DNA of 64,000 bases from Rhynchospora pubera (taxonomy: Eukaryota > Streptophyta > Magnoliopsida > Poales > Cyperaceae): NCBI GenBank assembly GCA_028095005.1, contig CM051463.1, positions 80,085,002-80,149,001 on the forward strand, in the 5' to 3' direction. A program made the translations under genes and the position numbers. The notes below the pieces were generated by a model that was not told the origin of the DNA, searched no databases, and was given only the letters and a program-made list of their open reading frames with translations. This document shows positions 38,092 through 49,768 of the stretch, piece by piece. The first letter of the stretch is position 1. Each line of letters begins with the position of its first letter.

Positions 38092-39957
38092 CTAATAGCA
38101 CAAGAAAACCTTTTGTTTAACAAAATAATGCTGATTAAGAAAAGTGTTGTTCACCTTGTTTTCATGTACACCAGGAGCAATATTATGAGTAGTCTCATCT
38201 TGGTTTGCCTGCTTGTCATATAATCTACCTTCCACTTCCAGGGTTTCCACAGCACCAACCTTTTGGGTGGCAACAGAATTAGTCAAATTCAAGGATTCAG
38301 CTTGCAAAACAAGTTTACTGTCCATAGAAGCAGTAATTTCTTGCAAGACCTCGCCATGGTGCTGGGTCTCGCTTAGAGATGAGTAAGATCCGGTTAGAGA
38401 TGCACAGGACAAGGATAAAGTTGAGAAGCTGCCCAAGTCATCACGCACCTTCAAACGAAGCTTGTAGAGAACATAGTTACCCTGCATTACATGTTAACTA
38501 GAACAGATCAACAGAACACTAACCCCAATTAATTATTAGATGAAAAATTGTAACAGAACACTAACCCCAATTACATAGTTATCCTGCATTGTTTATCCAA
38601 GAATCACAAAATGTTCCCATCTAAGGAAAATTTATAAGTTAAGGTCGTGTCATTAATTAGTTGATCTCACCCTCCTTAGCCCCAACTCTACAAGTCATGC
38701 TGATACAGTGTGAAACACAATTACAGTACAATTTAGTTTCTCATTCGCCTTAAGAGAAAGGAAAACAAAAATAAATTAATTAATTAATTAATTAAGTTCC
38801 TGCAAACAGGAATTAGGGAAAGTAATTTCTTTAACTTCACCTTTGAAAAAGTATAAATTGGAAGAAATTGAAGAAAACCAAAACGAAACCTGTTGGCTGA
38901 CGTCAGATGTGGAGTTGATAGTGCGGTACTCATGCATAATCCAGTTGGTTCGCAAACCGCGTGGAGCCTTCCCCTTGTAGAAAACCAAGGTCTTCTTCAT
39001 ACCGACCACGGAAACCTGGCCACTGAGGTTCCTACAACATATGCTTTTGTCCTTCCCGGTGGGCTTCCAGTAGCCTTGCTCAGTGGCTCGGTTGACCCTC
39101 ATGTGTTTATCCGTTGGAGCAAAGAAGAACCACACTGAGGAATTTGACATTACCAAAGACTTGCCTGTAGATTATTTAAAATTGGCTTAGAATAGAGGAT
39201 TAATTTAATGATACTCTTTATTATCATGAATTCAAGCAGGAAGTTGATGACAGTTGTGTGAGTTCGATAACTCAATTAAGGTGCATATGAACACAAACAT
39301 AAGAAGCTTTTTACAGAACAGAAAACACAGTGTATTATATGTACTATCTAATGTGTATGTGTTTCAGGTAAAATGAAGTTTCATCTCACAAAATAGGAAG
39401 GAAAAGAGAGCTGGGTTGAACTTGAGAAAGAACATTTTGGTTATGCTAAATAAAATTTCAACCTGTTATCAGGATTCAGGAATTTATAAAACAGTAAGCT
39501 AATTTGCTTGTGTAGAGTTATACCTCAAAGAAGAGTTTTACAGAATAAATAAAAAAACTCGATAAATCCCTCAACGGCATGCTGACAAACGTATATTTTA
39601 ACTCTACTTTTGAACATCGCACAGAGGAGCAAAGGAACAAATAAAAGAATGTTTGCACTTTGCAATTAACTTTTAAGTCTTAATAATCTAATAAAGGAAT
39701 GTAATAGAGCTACCTGGCAGCTCCCATGGCTCATACTTGTTTACAGCTATCTCTGGAATGGCCACTTTCTCAGATCGGACCACTCCAATAAGCTTCCTCT
39801 TGAGATAGTAATTCACCAGGACCTCATCCGTGGGGTCGAATCGGAAACCAGGCGGGAGGGATTCTAAGATTATGTTTATAGCATACAAGTTCCCCAGTGA
39901 CCTACAAGAGATAGAATTTTGGATTAGAAACATTGTAAACGAAATTTGGCAGCCCAA
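38092..39957 (-). CDS. NAC-domain transcription factor, start uncertain
   Basis: Minus-strand exons: about 39933-39714, 39164-38890 and 38481-38092, with matching phases. NAC subdomain A (ESLPPGFRFDPTDEVLVNYY), B-C (KYEPWELPGKS, WFFFAPTDKH, NRATEQGYWKPTGKDK) and D (KKTLVFYKGKAPRGLRTNWIMHEY) are clear. Subdomain E is weaker (NYVLYKLRLK). NAC proteins bind CACG-core promoter sites as dimers. No ATG lies directly before ESLPPGF, where most relatives start; the codon there is ATA. The nearest in-frame ATG is at 39933 and would add about 25 atypical residues. Alternatively a first exon lies upstream. The C-terminal region is short (about 130 residues), and a donor-like AAG|GTGAAC near 38155 allows a different ending. 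Confidence 0.75.
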
Positions 39958-40203
39958 CGGCCTAAGATCCGATCTATATATCCTCAGAGAATCAGAATGA
40001 ACGGGTAAGAAAGAAAAGTATTAAAAGCAAAATCAATCAAATGTATTAGTACTGGGTCTGGGTGCTTTTCCTCTTTCCTCTACTTTTTATTTGTTCCTTC
40101 TTCGCTTTTAGCTTATTTGGTCTCTCTCGAGGATGCATTTTCTTTTCCTCCTTGTGTTTCTGTCGATAGTTTGCTCTTGGCATACGAGTTAATGGTCGAT
40201 ATG

Positions 40204-40358
40204 GGGCTGTTTGGATACCTAGGAATATGAGTAATTTCCAATTCCTAAACATAAATTTATTATAAACAATTCAAACTCTCCACAAAGTTACACACTTTCC
40301 AATAATTTATATCTAAGAATAGAAAATTTCTCTTATTCTTAAACGATCCAAACGGCCC
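40204..40358. mobile_element. Diverged Tourist-type MITE copy
   Basis: Ends GGGCTGTTTGGAT / ATCCAAACGGCCC with the usual family interior (AATTTATTATAAACAATTCA, ACAAAGTTACACACTTTCC). TSD not clear. Confidence 0.6.
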
Positions 40359-40485
40359 ATAGGGACTACTGTGTTGCAAGATGTTCCAAATAGTGCTGAA
40401 ATATGTTTGTAACTAAATAATTTAACTGCTTCAAACTATGTTTCTGTTGACAATGTATAGGTATATTATATCTTTCATTTTCGTC

Positions 40486-40633
40486 GGCTCCATTTGGATG
40501 GTGTGGGAATAAGAGGAATAAGGGAAGAAGTATTGAGAAGTGTGTAACTTTGTGAAGAGTTTGGATTGTTCGTAATAAATTTGGAAGTAAGAAAAAGTTA
40601 TTCCCTTATTCTTGCACCTATTCAAACGGAGCC
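40486..40633. mobile_element. Tourist-type MITE, 148 bp
   Basis: Ends GGCTCCATTTGGATGG / TATTCAAACGGAGCC. Flanking triplet GTC on both sides, unusual for a family that otherwise targets TWA. Confidence 0.8.
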
Positions 40634-41338
40634 GTCGAGAAGGTAAGAACAAAGAGCCGAAAAGAACCTGTCCTTTTTTTATGGGTGTGTTTGGATGACT
40701 AGGAATAAGCCTTTTTTCGGAAGAATCTTATGGGAAGAAAAATCAATCCAAACATGAAACAAGAAAAAAAGTGGAGTTATTTTTGGAAGAGTTCTTCTGA
40801 CCAAGAGTAGGCCTGTAAATGGTTACCGTTTGACTGTTTCACCGTGACGTGAAATGATAATAAAACGGTTGGTGGCTGCGCTGATTCTTGCGTTTCGGAT
40901 AACGGAACGACAAACGACTGCGTTTAAAAGATTGATCTTGTAGAATATCTTTGTGGGAAATGGAGAATGACAAGTATATAGCGGATAAAATTGCCGGAAT
41001 CTCGTCTAGGATGTCAATATGAATAAATGGACCAAGTTTCTCTACATGAAATTACTAGTCAGAAGAAAAAAAAAATTGATACGAAATCTACATATTCTAT
41101 AATTTAGTTAAAAGTTTCATTTTGTGACACATCAAATTTTGTACATCCACAAATTTTAAAAAATCTAATGATAATAACATAATTTTTCTGATTGATGATA
41201 TTGTATTACTATGCAAGTGGTATAGAAGTTGAAAGATAGTGGTTATTCAGGTTGGTGGAAGGAGTTGATATTGACATTATAATATAGGAGAAGTAAAAAT
41301 AGATCCTTCTTCTGAAAAAAGATAGAGCAGTTTGAAGT

Positions 41339-41487
41339 GGCTATGTTTGGATGAGCATAAAAATAAAGGAATAATTTCTTCCTACTTCCAAATTTATTAT
41401 AAACAATCTAAACTCTTCACAAAGTTACACATTTCTCAATATTTTTTCCCTTATTCCTCTTATTCCCACACCATCCAAACGAGAGCC
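41339..41487. mobile_element. Tourist-type MITE, 149 bp
   Basis: Ends GGCTATGTTTGGATGAGC and ACACCATCCAAACGAGAGCC, with family interior. Confidence 0.7.
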
Positions 41488-41586
41488 TAAGTGTTAATTT
41501 TTTTTTTTTTGAAGATAAATTGGAGGTCTAAGTCACCCAACTTATTTTTAAAATTAAATGTCTATGAAAGAACCTCCAGTCGGGTT

Positions 41587-41742
41587 TCTTTTTTGAATGG
41601 TGTGGAAATAAGAGGAATAAGGAAAGAAGTGGGAAGAAGTATTGGAAAGTGTGTAACTTTGTAAAAAGTTTGGATTGTTTATAATAAATTTATTCCCTTA
41701 TTTCCTTATTCTCTTATTCCCACACCTCATCCAAACGGAGCT
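41587..41742. mobile_element. Tourist-type MITE with degenerate left end
   Basis: The right end CATCCAAACGGAGCT and interior match the family. The left TIR is largely eroded (TTTCTTTTTTGAATGGTGTGG). Confidence 0.6.
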
Positions 41743-41858
41743 GAAGTACTTATAGCATGAAGTATTTTGATTTTAAAAGACAGTTATGAGATGCAGATAA
41801 AGAAATGGAGAAGTCTAAAAGATAATACACTTCCTTTAATTTTTTGCCCCTAGCTAGG

Positions 41859-41934
41859 TTCTCGGATAAGATCATTTGGCTGAGAAATGCTTATGGCAAA
41901 TTTTCAGTCAAATCTCTGTATATTTGGTTGGAAT
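41859..41934 (+). pseudogene. LINE (non-LTR retrotransposon) fragment, left half
   Basis: The frame reads SDKIIWLRNAYGKFSVKSLY, the GKFSVKS signature that precedes the zf-RVT domain in plant LINE reverse transcriptases. It is interrupted by the hAT-type MITE at 41935. The other half resumes at 55645 in the same frame once one TSD copy is discounted. Confidence 0.6.
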
Positions 41935-42580
41935 TAGGGCTGTCAACGGTACCCTTTTAATCGTTTACCCTACTCGTATCGTATTCGATAAGACGGGTAT
42001 GTGTAAGGTTTTATTTTCGTTAAGTTATCGGATATGGGTATGGGTAAGAAAAAATTTTCGTTAATTTATTAGATAAGGGTAAGGGTAACGCTATTTCGTA
42101 ACCGTTATTTACCCATACCGTTATATATATAATATATAATTGATAATCATTAATGGAAAAAAATATGATTATAATATCCAATTAATATGTTAATAACTAA
42201 TAAGTCAATTCAATTGGTAGATTTAACTGAGACAATATACTACATTAATAATTTATAATTCATGATGATGAGTAAGTGATCGGAGGTAAAACCTAGGTCA
42301 AATTAAACCTCAATCTAATCTAATGCAGTATAGCTTGAGGATCGAATCCACAGGGACGGTTATTCTAAACTTTAGACTTTAAGTAATTTAGTTCGATTAA
42401 TCTAGGGGTAAACAAGTCAAAAAGTTGATTAATTAATTAAAAGGATTAGATTTAACCTAAAAGAATCAATTCTAAATTCTAATTAATGTCTAAATTACTC
42501 TAAATATTAAGGAAAAGATCTAAACTCGAATTAAGGACTTAAACTAGGGTCAATTGATCGGGTTCCACTTCAAGGCACTA

Positions 42581-42640
42581 TCCTGGCGGGTCGACAGGAT
42601 TCCTGGCGGGTCGACAGGATTCCTGGCAGGTCGCCAGAAC
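42581..42640. repeat. GC-rich 20-bp dyad repeat, 3 units
   Basis: Three adjacent copies of TCCTGGCGGGTCGACAGGAT or its variant. The corresponding place in the other LTR (54064-54103) has two. Confidence 0.95.
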
Positions 42641-43256
42641 AGTACGACAATTCTGTTTAATTAGTTTCTAAGTTCTCTAAGTTCAGGTTTTTGGCTTAAA
42701 CTCTGGTCCAAATACTAACTCTCGTTCTTGATTTGGTATTACTAAGTTTTAACCTCTAAACCTCCCTAAAAACCTAAGTTTCAACTCTCGTTTCTTGGCT
42801 TAAGTTCTAGGGTTTGCTTTAACTATTCGGTAGGATATCCTAGATCTCTCGATCTTAGGAGGGAATAAACCTCTCGGCTAAGTTCCGGTTTCACCTTTTG
42901 GGTATACTAACTATCCTAAGGTTTGAGAATAGAAATTGTTTTGAGATTAGGGTTCTATTTGCTTAATCTACGAGGTCAGGCCTAACCAAGTGAGCAAACC
43001 TTCAAATCAATTCAATTCAATTCACAATTTCAGCAAATAAACTCAAGCAAAGCAAAGCAACTTAGAAAAATTAGAAAACTAATTAAACTTCATTAATCTA
43101 CCAAGTCATGGTTCCCTACAATTGCCCCTAAACTAAACTACTCACTAAAAGTCATACTAAACATAAAGACAATAGGTTTCAGCAGACTAAACATAAAAAG
43201 AGAGAAAATAGAGAAAGAATACAACAAAGAACTAAAAGAAACGCTCTCAGCTTGAA

Positions 43257-43336
43257 TCCTGGCGGGTCGACAGGATTCCTGGCGGGTCGACAGAGTTCCT
43301 GGCGGGTCGACAGGATTCCTGGCGGGTCGACAGGAG
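43257..43336. repeat. GC-rich 20-bp dyad repeat, 4 units
   Basis: Four adjacent 20-bp units. The corresponding place in the other LTR (54720-54759) has two. Confidence 0.95.
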
Positions 43337-43545
43337 ACAGGCTGGGTGCGATTTCTGCTAACTCCTCTTGAATCTTGCTCCAAAATCTGACTTCAAACTG
43401 ACTTTTTTTCTTTCTGGAGCTCTCCCTATGTTTAAATAGCTCTCAAAGGCGGTTCCCATGGGTGGAGATCATGTCTGGCTCGTCCAAGAATAGAGAAAGT
43501 GCTCTGCCAGAAATATCTCTCCAAATTGGGCAGGTCGGTTTATGT

Positions 43546-43626
43546 TCTGGCGGGGTCGACAGGAATCCTGGCGGGTCGCCTGAATTCCTGGCGGGTCGTC
43601 TGAAATCCTGGCGGGTCGCCAGAACA
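43546..43626. repeat. GC-rich 20-bp dyad repeat, 4 units
   Basis: Four units, the last the fully palindromic CTGGCGGGTCGCCAG form. The same number occurs in the other LTR (54969-55049). Confidence 0.93.
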
Positions 43627-43869
43627 GGGGACTTGTCTGGTTTGACCCTGTTCCTTTGCTCCAGTCGCTTGGACCCTGATTTGCTCCGCTTGAACTCTGC
43701 CTTGGGCCCAATTTTGCTTCAAATCATCACTGAACCTGAAATTAGACAAGGGCAAATAGCAGTACCATATTTCTAACCTAAATTGCATAAAATCTAACTA
43801 AAACAAAAGCATTTAATTGAAATTAAGGCCTAAAAGGGTTGAATATTTCGATGTGAAACCCGCCTATCA

Positions 43870-45284
43870 AATCTCCCCAAACTTAAACTTGCTTGTCCCT
43901 AAGCAACAATTCAAACTTAGAAAGATAGTTTAGGACTTAATTGCAATTCAATGGTTGGTTTCCTAAGCCTAAGAAGAGTCCTTAGCATAATTAACATCAA
44001 AATTTGAGCAACTTCAAAATTGAGCATATCAAAACAATTCTTCAAAATCCAATTTTAAACAATTTTAGTCCAAGTGACCATGACTTCACACAAACAACTC
44101 TCAAAACAATTGACCATCATTAATCATGACTTTCCCCGTCTTTCTTTAATCCCAATTGGTTTTCAAGTTCCTAAAATTTGCATTAACAATCAAGATACGG
44201 GATCACACCCTCCCATCACAAACGTTAGCCCATCAAATTCAATCAAGCAAGAGTTAAGACAATTCACCTTTACAATTTAAATTTAAAGATACATTTTGCT
44301 CCTGGGGCAAGGAGATTTTTCCCGAGGCGGAGAAGTCAGCCAGATAAAAGCGGATTTAACTTTAGAGGATTTTTCCTCTTTATTTCTTTTCTTTTTTTTT
44401 TTATACCATGAATCTCTTTCTGTTTCTTACCCATGGTTTATGGAGTTCTTTTAATCCGCCAGTACCTATAGCTTCCTACAGTGTCCATGGCACTGCACCA
44501 CTTTTTAGTTCCCCTATTTATTTTGTTTTCGATTTTTCTGATTTTTTTTTAACATTTAATTAAACTTAAAAACAATGTGACATTTCATTAACTCTTGCCA
44601 TGATTTCTTTTGTCGAATCTCAATTTTGTGTTGCAAGAATCGATCTAAGGGCATCTCGGGTATTCAATTTTAAGCGTGGATGCCAAATAACCGAAATCTT
44701 CAATTTCAATGCAAACTTTAAAATCTTAAAACTCAATTGAACTTAAAGAACTACGAGACAAGTCATGCTTAATGCTTTTCAATTGCTTTTAATCCTTGAG
44801 TGCATTAAGTTAGGTCAAATTCAAATTCAGATTTTCAAATTTCAATTTCAAGTCATACTCATTTCTTAATTTGCTCAAATTTCAATCCTAATCATTGCTA
44901 ATTATCTCCTTAAACTATCTAAATGCAAATTATATGAATTAACCATGCAATATATACAAAACTACATGAAAAACGCTCAAAACAAGGTTTCAGGCGACCC
45001 CGCCAGGATCCTGGCGGGTCCGCTTGAATTTGTCCCGAGAGCAGTGCAAAAGGGATTTAATTCCTGGCGGGTCGCCAGAAATGGTCCCGAGAGTTATCAT
45101 TCCTACATGCAATGATGCAATTTCCTAGATACATGTGCATTTCCATCAAATTTTCAAATTCCCCTCCCCAAACTTGTTCAATTGCATCCAACAAACACAA
45201 ACAAACAGAATTTAAAAGAGAAAAATAAGAGAAAAGTGAAGAAAACTCACAAATTGTCGTGCCGAACCAATCGGTCACCAAATC
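43870..45284 (-). other. Athila-like element, non-coding region before the 3' LTR
   Basis: AT-rich, with no open frame of interest. The minus-strand purine tract TTTGGGGAGATT next to the LTR is the likely polypurine tract. Single dyad-repeat units occur at about 45000-45025 and 45063-45078. Confidence 0.6.
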
Positions 45285-45575
45285 TCACTGAGGCGGTGGA
45301 GGTAGTGGCTGTCCATACATCGGGAAGAACCAATCATATATCTCGTTCATCCGTCCATGAGTCACCCCATTCTCCCTTTCGTCTCGCTTGATTGCCTCGC
45401 ACTTGTCACTGATGCGCTTTCCTAGCTCGTTGGATTCGCTTGAGAGGCGAGCTAAATTGTTCAAGCTAGCGCATAGGGATGCGTAGCTGAACTCTTCATG
45501 TGGCGGGGCGCTCGAAGATGAACCACCCATATCAAATCTTCCACCTTGAAACGGTTGCATGGCAAAGGGCGGCAT
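45285..45575 (-). pseudogene. C-terminal part of gag-pro ORF, frameshifted
   Basis: The segment reads MPPFAMQPFQGG, then a helix-like SYASLCASLNNLARLSSES and ends DWFFPMYGQPLPPPPQ. It lies in another frame from the protease ORF. The frames change at about 45585, where the protease frame runs on into nonsense. The frameshift is inferred from the proline/glutamine-rich context continuing across it. Function is unknown; similar tails occur in plant gag-only elements. Confidence 0.55.
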
Positions 45576-47262
45576 TTGGTACGGCGAAATCCGTACTGGC
45601 CAAACGGCTGCGACACTTGGTATTCTTCCTGCATCGACTCTTGTGGGGGTTGTTGCATAGGAGCATCAGGTATGGCCGCTCCTTGGTTGGATTTGGGCAG
45701 TTTTGTATGAACAGGACTGGTTTCCTGGCGGGTCGCCTGGATTTCTGGCGGGTCGCCAGAAACTGTCCTGAGAACATCCACTTCTCCTTCTTCCTCTGGT
45801 TCTTCCTCCAAACTTGTCACATAAGTATCCCATTCTTCTTGGTCGTTGATGGGGTAGGTGTAGGCCTTTGTCACCTCCGAATTGAACTCTTTTTGAACCA
45901 TTTCATCAAGCATATCCACCATGCAACAAGTGTCAACTTGGTTGGGCAGCTTCAATGCTTTCTCAACTTCAAATTCGACGGTTTCGTCTCCCACCTTCAC
46001 AAGCATCTTTCCATTCCTACAATTGATAAGAATACCAGCAGTTGCTAGAAATGGTCTACCAAGAATAATGGGTACCTCGGAGTCTTCTTCCATGTCTACA
46101 ATCACGAAATCGCACGGCACCACAATATCTCCAACTTGAATTGGCACATCTTCAACTATTCCCAAGGGCAAACAAGTCGATCGGTCCGCGAGTTGCAATG
46201 TCATTCGGGTTGTCCTCAATTCTCCCACTCCGAGCTTGTTGAAAATGGATTCGGGCATGAGACTCACACTTGCTCCCAAGTCCAGCAAGGCTCGCTTGAT
46301 GTTCGCCTCCCCAATCTTGCACGGAATCGTGAATTTCCCTGGATCTTTCAACTTCGGGGGAAGTTTCTTGGTTGATACGGATTTGCTCTCATGCGTTACA
46401 GCAATGCAAACGTCCTCTAGCTTCTTCTTGTTTGTTAGAATATCTTTTAGGAACTTAGCATAGGAGGGCATTTTGGTCAACATGTCGGTGAAGGGTATGG
46501 AGATTTGGATTTGTTTCATTATCTCCATGAACTTCCCATACTCCTTCTCTTCCTTTGCCTTGGCTAGCCTCTCGGGAAATGGAACTTCTGGCGCATAACG
46601 GGTCTGAATCGGAGCCTTGATCTTGTCTGTTTGAGCTTCAGGATCTTTTCTGGCGGGTCGCCAGGAATCCTGGCGGGTCGCCAGAAATTGTCCTGAGAGC
46701 TCTGCATTCTGCGCATCATCCTGGCGGGTCGCCAGGAATCCTGGCGGGTCGCCAGAAATTGTCCTGACAGCCATGTTTTTCTGTATTTTCTTCTGGCGGG
46801 TCGCCTGAGCTTCTGGCGGGTCCGCCTGGACTTGTCCTGGGACCGATTCGTCTGGATTTTTGGGACCAACGTACTCCGTTCCACTCCTTAGTCGATGCGT
46901 GACACTCTTGACTTCTCCATTGGGGTTCACTTCAGGTTGGCTTGGAAACATCCCGGTCTTCGTTAAAACTCCTTGGCTTTGAGGGTTTGCCAATTTGCTT
47001 TGTTGAATGAGGAATTGCAAGGACTCACGAACTTGCTTCATCTCATCAAAGACCGTATGATTCCACTCCGTTTGATCTGCCATGAACTTGTCCACCAAAT
47101 TCCTATGTTGCTGATAGTAACTAACTTGATTGTTATTACCTGCAGCGTTGTTGTTAGGCTTGTTTTGTGGTGGTGGTTGAGCTTGCCCCGGATTCGCGCA
47201 CCCGCTTGGATTGCCATAAGATAGTCCAGGATGGTTTCTCTTGTCTCGGTACACGTAATTCT
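45461..47262 (-). pseudogene. Athila-like gag C-terminal part plus retropepsin-like protease
   Basis: The minus-strand frame is open from the transposon junction to 45461. It begins with YVYRDKRNHPGLSYG and a Gln/Asn/Pro-rich linker. A region of in-frame GC-rich repeats follows (residues such as FLATRQDSWRPAR, about 46830-46640). The aspartic-protease fold comes next: LLDLGASVSLMP (active-site D-x-G-A as in Athila/retropepsin-like proteins), LQLADRS, PCDFVIVDM and VPIILGRPFLATA. This part is separated from the gag start at 53332 by the array at 47268-52335. The reading frame is in register on both sides of that insertion if one GGGGC copy is discounted. Confidence 0.85.
46650..46830. repeat. 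In-frame GC-rich 20-bp dyad repeats inside the gag-pro ORF
   Basis: Perfect palindromes CTGGCGGGTCGCCAG at 46650-46664 and 46670-46684 (20-bp period) recur at about 46722-46760, with variants at 46793-46830. A longer block including AGAAATTGTCCTGA is duplicated. Confidence 0.93.
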
Positions 47263-47267
47263 GGGGC

Positions 47268-48147
47268 TGTCACACCCCGTATCCGAGATACGGGACAAAG
47301 AATCAGGACTTATACGGGACAAAGAATCAGGACTTATAGAGAAGTTAAATTAAATTATAAATTATAGAGAAGTTAAATTAAATAAACAAACGATATTTAA
47401 ATCAATCAATACGAAAATTAAATTATAGAGAAGTCTGGTTACCTGACAACGAGCAATCTAGATATCATAATGAAATTGCAAAGGCTATCTGGACTTATAC
47501 GGGACAAAGAATCAGGACTTCACTCGATGGACCATCAAATATCAATTGAATTAATAGAATTTGTATATTTCTTTTGGAGAATCGTAAACAAAGATAAGAA
47601 AACAATTCTTTCTGGATGGAGGTTAGGATTCGGACGGCTCGACAAAATATGAGCAAATGAAAGATAATAAGAATAATTCGGGAACTTGATTTTTTTTTTA
47701 CACGGATGAAACCGACATATGGAAGTTACCATTTTATCTAGCCAATAAGATTTCAAAGAGGAGAGAGATACATTTCGTATCCCTTCGCCAAACATAACCG
47801 CACAGAATCTTAATTGATGCAAATTCATAAAAAGATATGGAAATCAAGTTTTAAAAATAGCATTTAACATTTAAATAAAACGCTAAATTAACAAAAACTA
47901 TATGGAGATGCATTAAGAAATATAATTGCATGTGACATGATAAGGTTTAAAAAGGCAATTTGCATTATAATATATTAATCGTATTTACTAATTTTCCACT
48001 ACATTAAAGTCCATTAAAAAAATAAATGCCAAATTAATATATTTGGAAAAATAAGCTACGCCAAAATATTCACAATTTAATGAAAGAAATTCTTGTATAA
48101 ATAAAAAAATTTAATTCTAAAGAACAGTTAAAATACGGGGTGTTACA
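47268..48147 (-). repeat. Array LTR 1, shortened to 880 bp with filler sequence
   Basis: After TGTCACACCCCGTATCCGAGATACG the normal sequence, present at about 48397-48777, is missing. It is replaced by two copies of ACGGGACAAAGAATCAGGAC and two AGAGAAGTTAAATTAAAT stretches that occur elsewhere in the LTR. Normal sequence resumes at about 47386. Confidence 0.85.
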
Positions 48148-48372
48148 TTCTCCCCTCCTTCAAAAGAATTTCGTCCTCGAAATTCAAACAATCGGTGATT
48201 CAAATGAAACGAATCAAGATCTTACTGGATGATAATTAGTCAATACAACAGATGGAATTCAAATTGGATTATTTCAAACGAATTAGAACCAACTCGGCAC
48301 ACTAAAAGAAAATTCAAACGAAACGACAACGGACCCAAACACAGTCCGAGGAACGAATTCTCTGATACCAAA

Positions 48373-49543
48373 TGTCACATCCCGTATCCGAGATACGAGG
48401 CGTGAGGTGACACAGTATCTGATCATCCATCCGACGGCCCGTCAACCTACGTCACAACATAAATAAAAGCAAAACGGAATCAGCTACAAAGCCGAGTAAT
48501 CAGTTATTTAACGACGCAGCTTCTCTATAACTAATTTATATAACCAAAATCAAACGATCAGATTAATCCACACATCAATAACAATAAAATTAAATGTATT
48601 TCACAGAGATCAACGGGTCTAGGTTTTCTCAAATCACTTTCACATTAGCGCGAATCCCTCTCTAGGCGATTCCGCTTCACATTCCATTTCACATTTCTAT
48701 TTCAAATCAAGTCACATCAGAGACCCGTTGACTCGTAAAATACATCAGTCACAATTCGCATATATCAATTCAATCAAATAAACAAACGATATTTAAATCA
48801 ATCAATACGAAAATTAAATTATAGAGAAGTCTGGTTACCTGACAACGAGCAATCTAGATATCATAATGAAATTGCAAAGGCTATCTGGACTTATACGGGA
48901 CAAAGAATCAGGACTTCACTCGATGGACCATCAAATATCAATTGAATTAATAGAATTTGTATATTTCTTTTGGAGAATCGTAAACAAAGATAAGAAAACA
49001 ATTCTTTCTGGATGGAGGTTAGGATTCGGACGGCTCGACAAAATATGAGCAAATGAAAGATAATAAGAATAATTCGGGAACTTGATTTTTTTTTTACACG
49101 GATGAAACCGACATATGGAAGTTACCATTTTATCTAGCCAATCAGATTTCAAAGAGGAGAGAGGTACATTTCGTATCCCTTCGCCAAACATAACCGCACA
49201 GAATCTTAATTGATGCAAATTCATAAAAAGATATGGAAATCAAGTTTTAAAAATAGCATTTAACATTTAAATAAAACGCTAAATTAACAAAAACTATATG
49301 GAGATGCATTAAGAAATATAATTGCATGTGACATGATAAGGTTTAAAAAGGCAATTTGCATTATAATATATTAATCGTATTTACTAATTTTCCACTACAT
49401 TAAAGTCCATTAAAAAAATAAATGCCAAATTAATATATTTGGAAAAATAAGCTGCGCCAAAATATTCACAATTTAATGAAAGAAATTCTTGTATAAATAA
49501 AAAAATTTAATTCTAAAGAACAGTTAAAATACGGGGTGTTACA
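48373..49543 (-). repeat. Array LTR 2 (1171 bp)
   Basis: Full-length LTR. It carries CATCCCG instead of CACCCCG near its start. Confidence 0.9.
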
Positions 49544-49768
49544 TTCTCCCCTCCTTCAAAAGAATTTCGTCCTCGAAATTCAAACAATCGGTGATTCAAA
49601 TGAAACGAATCAAGATCTTACTGGATGATAATTAGTCAATACAACAGATGGAATTCAAATTGGATTATTTCAAACGAATTAGAACCAACTCGGCACACTA
49701 AAAGAAAATTCAAACGAAACGACAACGGACCCAAACACAGTCCGAGGAACGAATTCTCTGATACCAAA

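Larger units (their letters stand above)
39958..41858. other. Intergenic with a cluster of Tourist-type MITEs
   Basis: Four copies of the GGCTCCGTTTGGAT family lie within 1.6 kb. No coding exon was recognised. The open frame at 40046-40252 (minus) is Lys/Arg-rich and overlaps MITE sequence. Confidence 0.6.
42277..43869 (-). repeat. 3' LTR of the Athila-like element (1593 bp)
   Basis: Nearly identical to 53760-55292 apart from a few substitutions and three additional 20-bp repeat units. Open frames inside it are not genes. Confidence 0.93.

Noticed and set aside
42581..43626. CRISPR-like array from the 20-bp repeats
   Set aside because: Units are head to tail without unique spacers, the genome is eukaryotic and the repeats lie in LTRs.
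43462..43788. Protein genes on either strand in the LTR (and the copies at 54885-55211)
   Set aside because: The frames are formed by the GC-rich repeats and lie inside LTR sequence; there is no independent gene signal.
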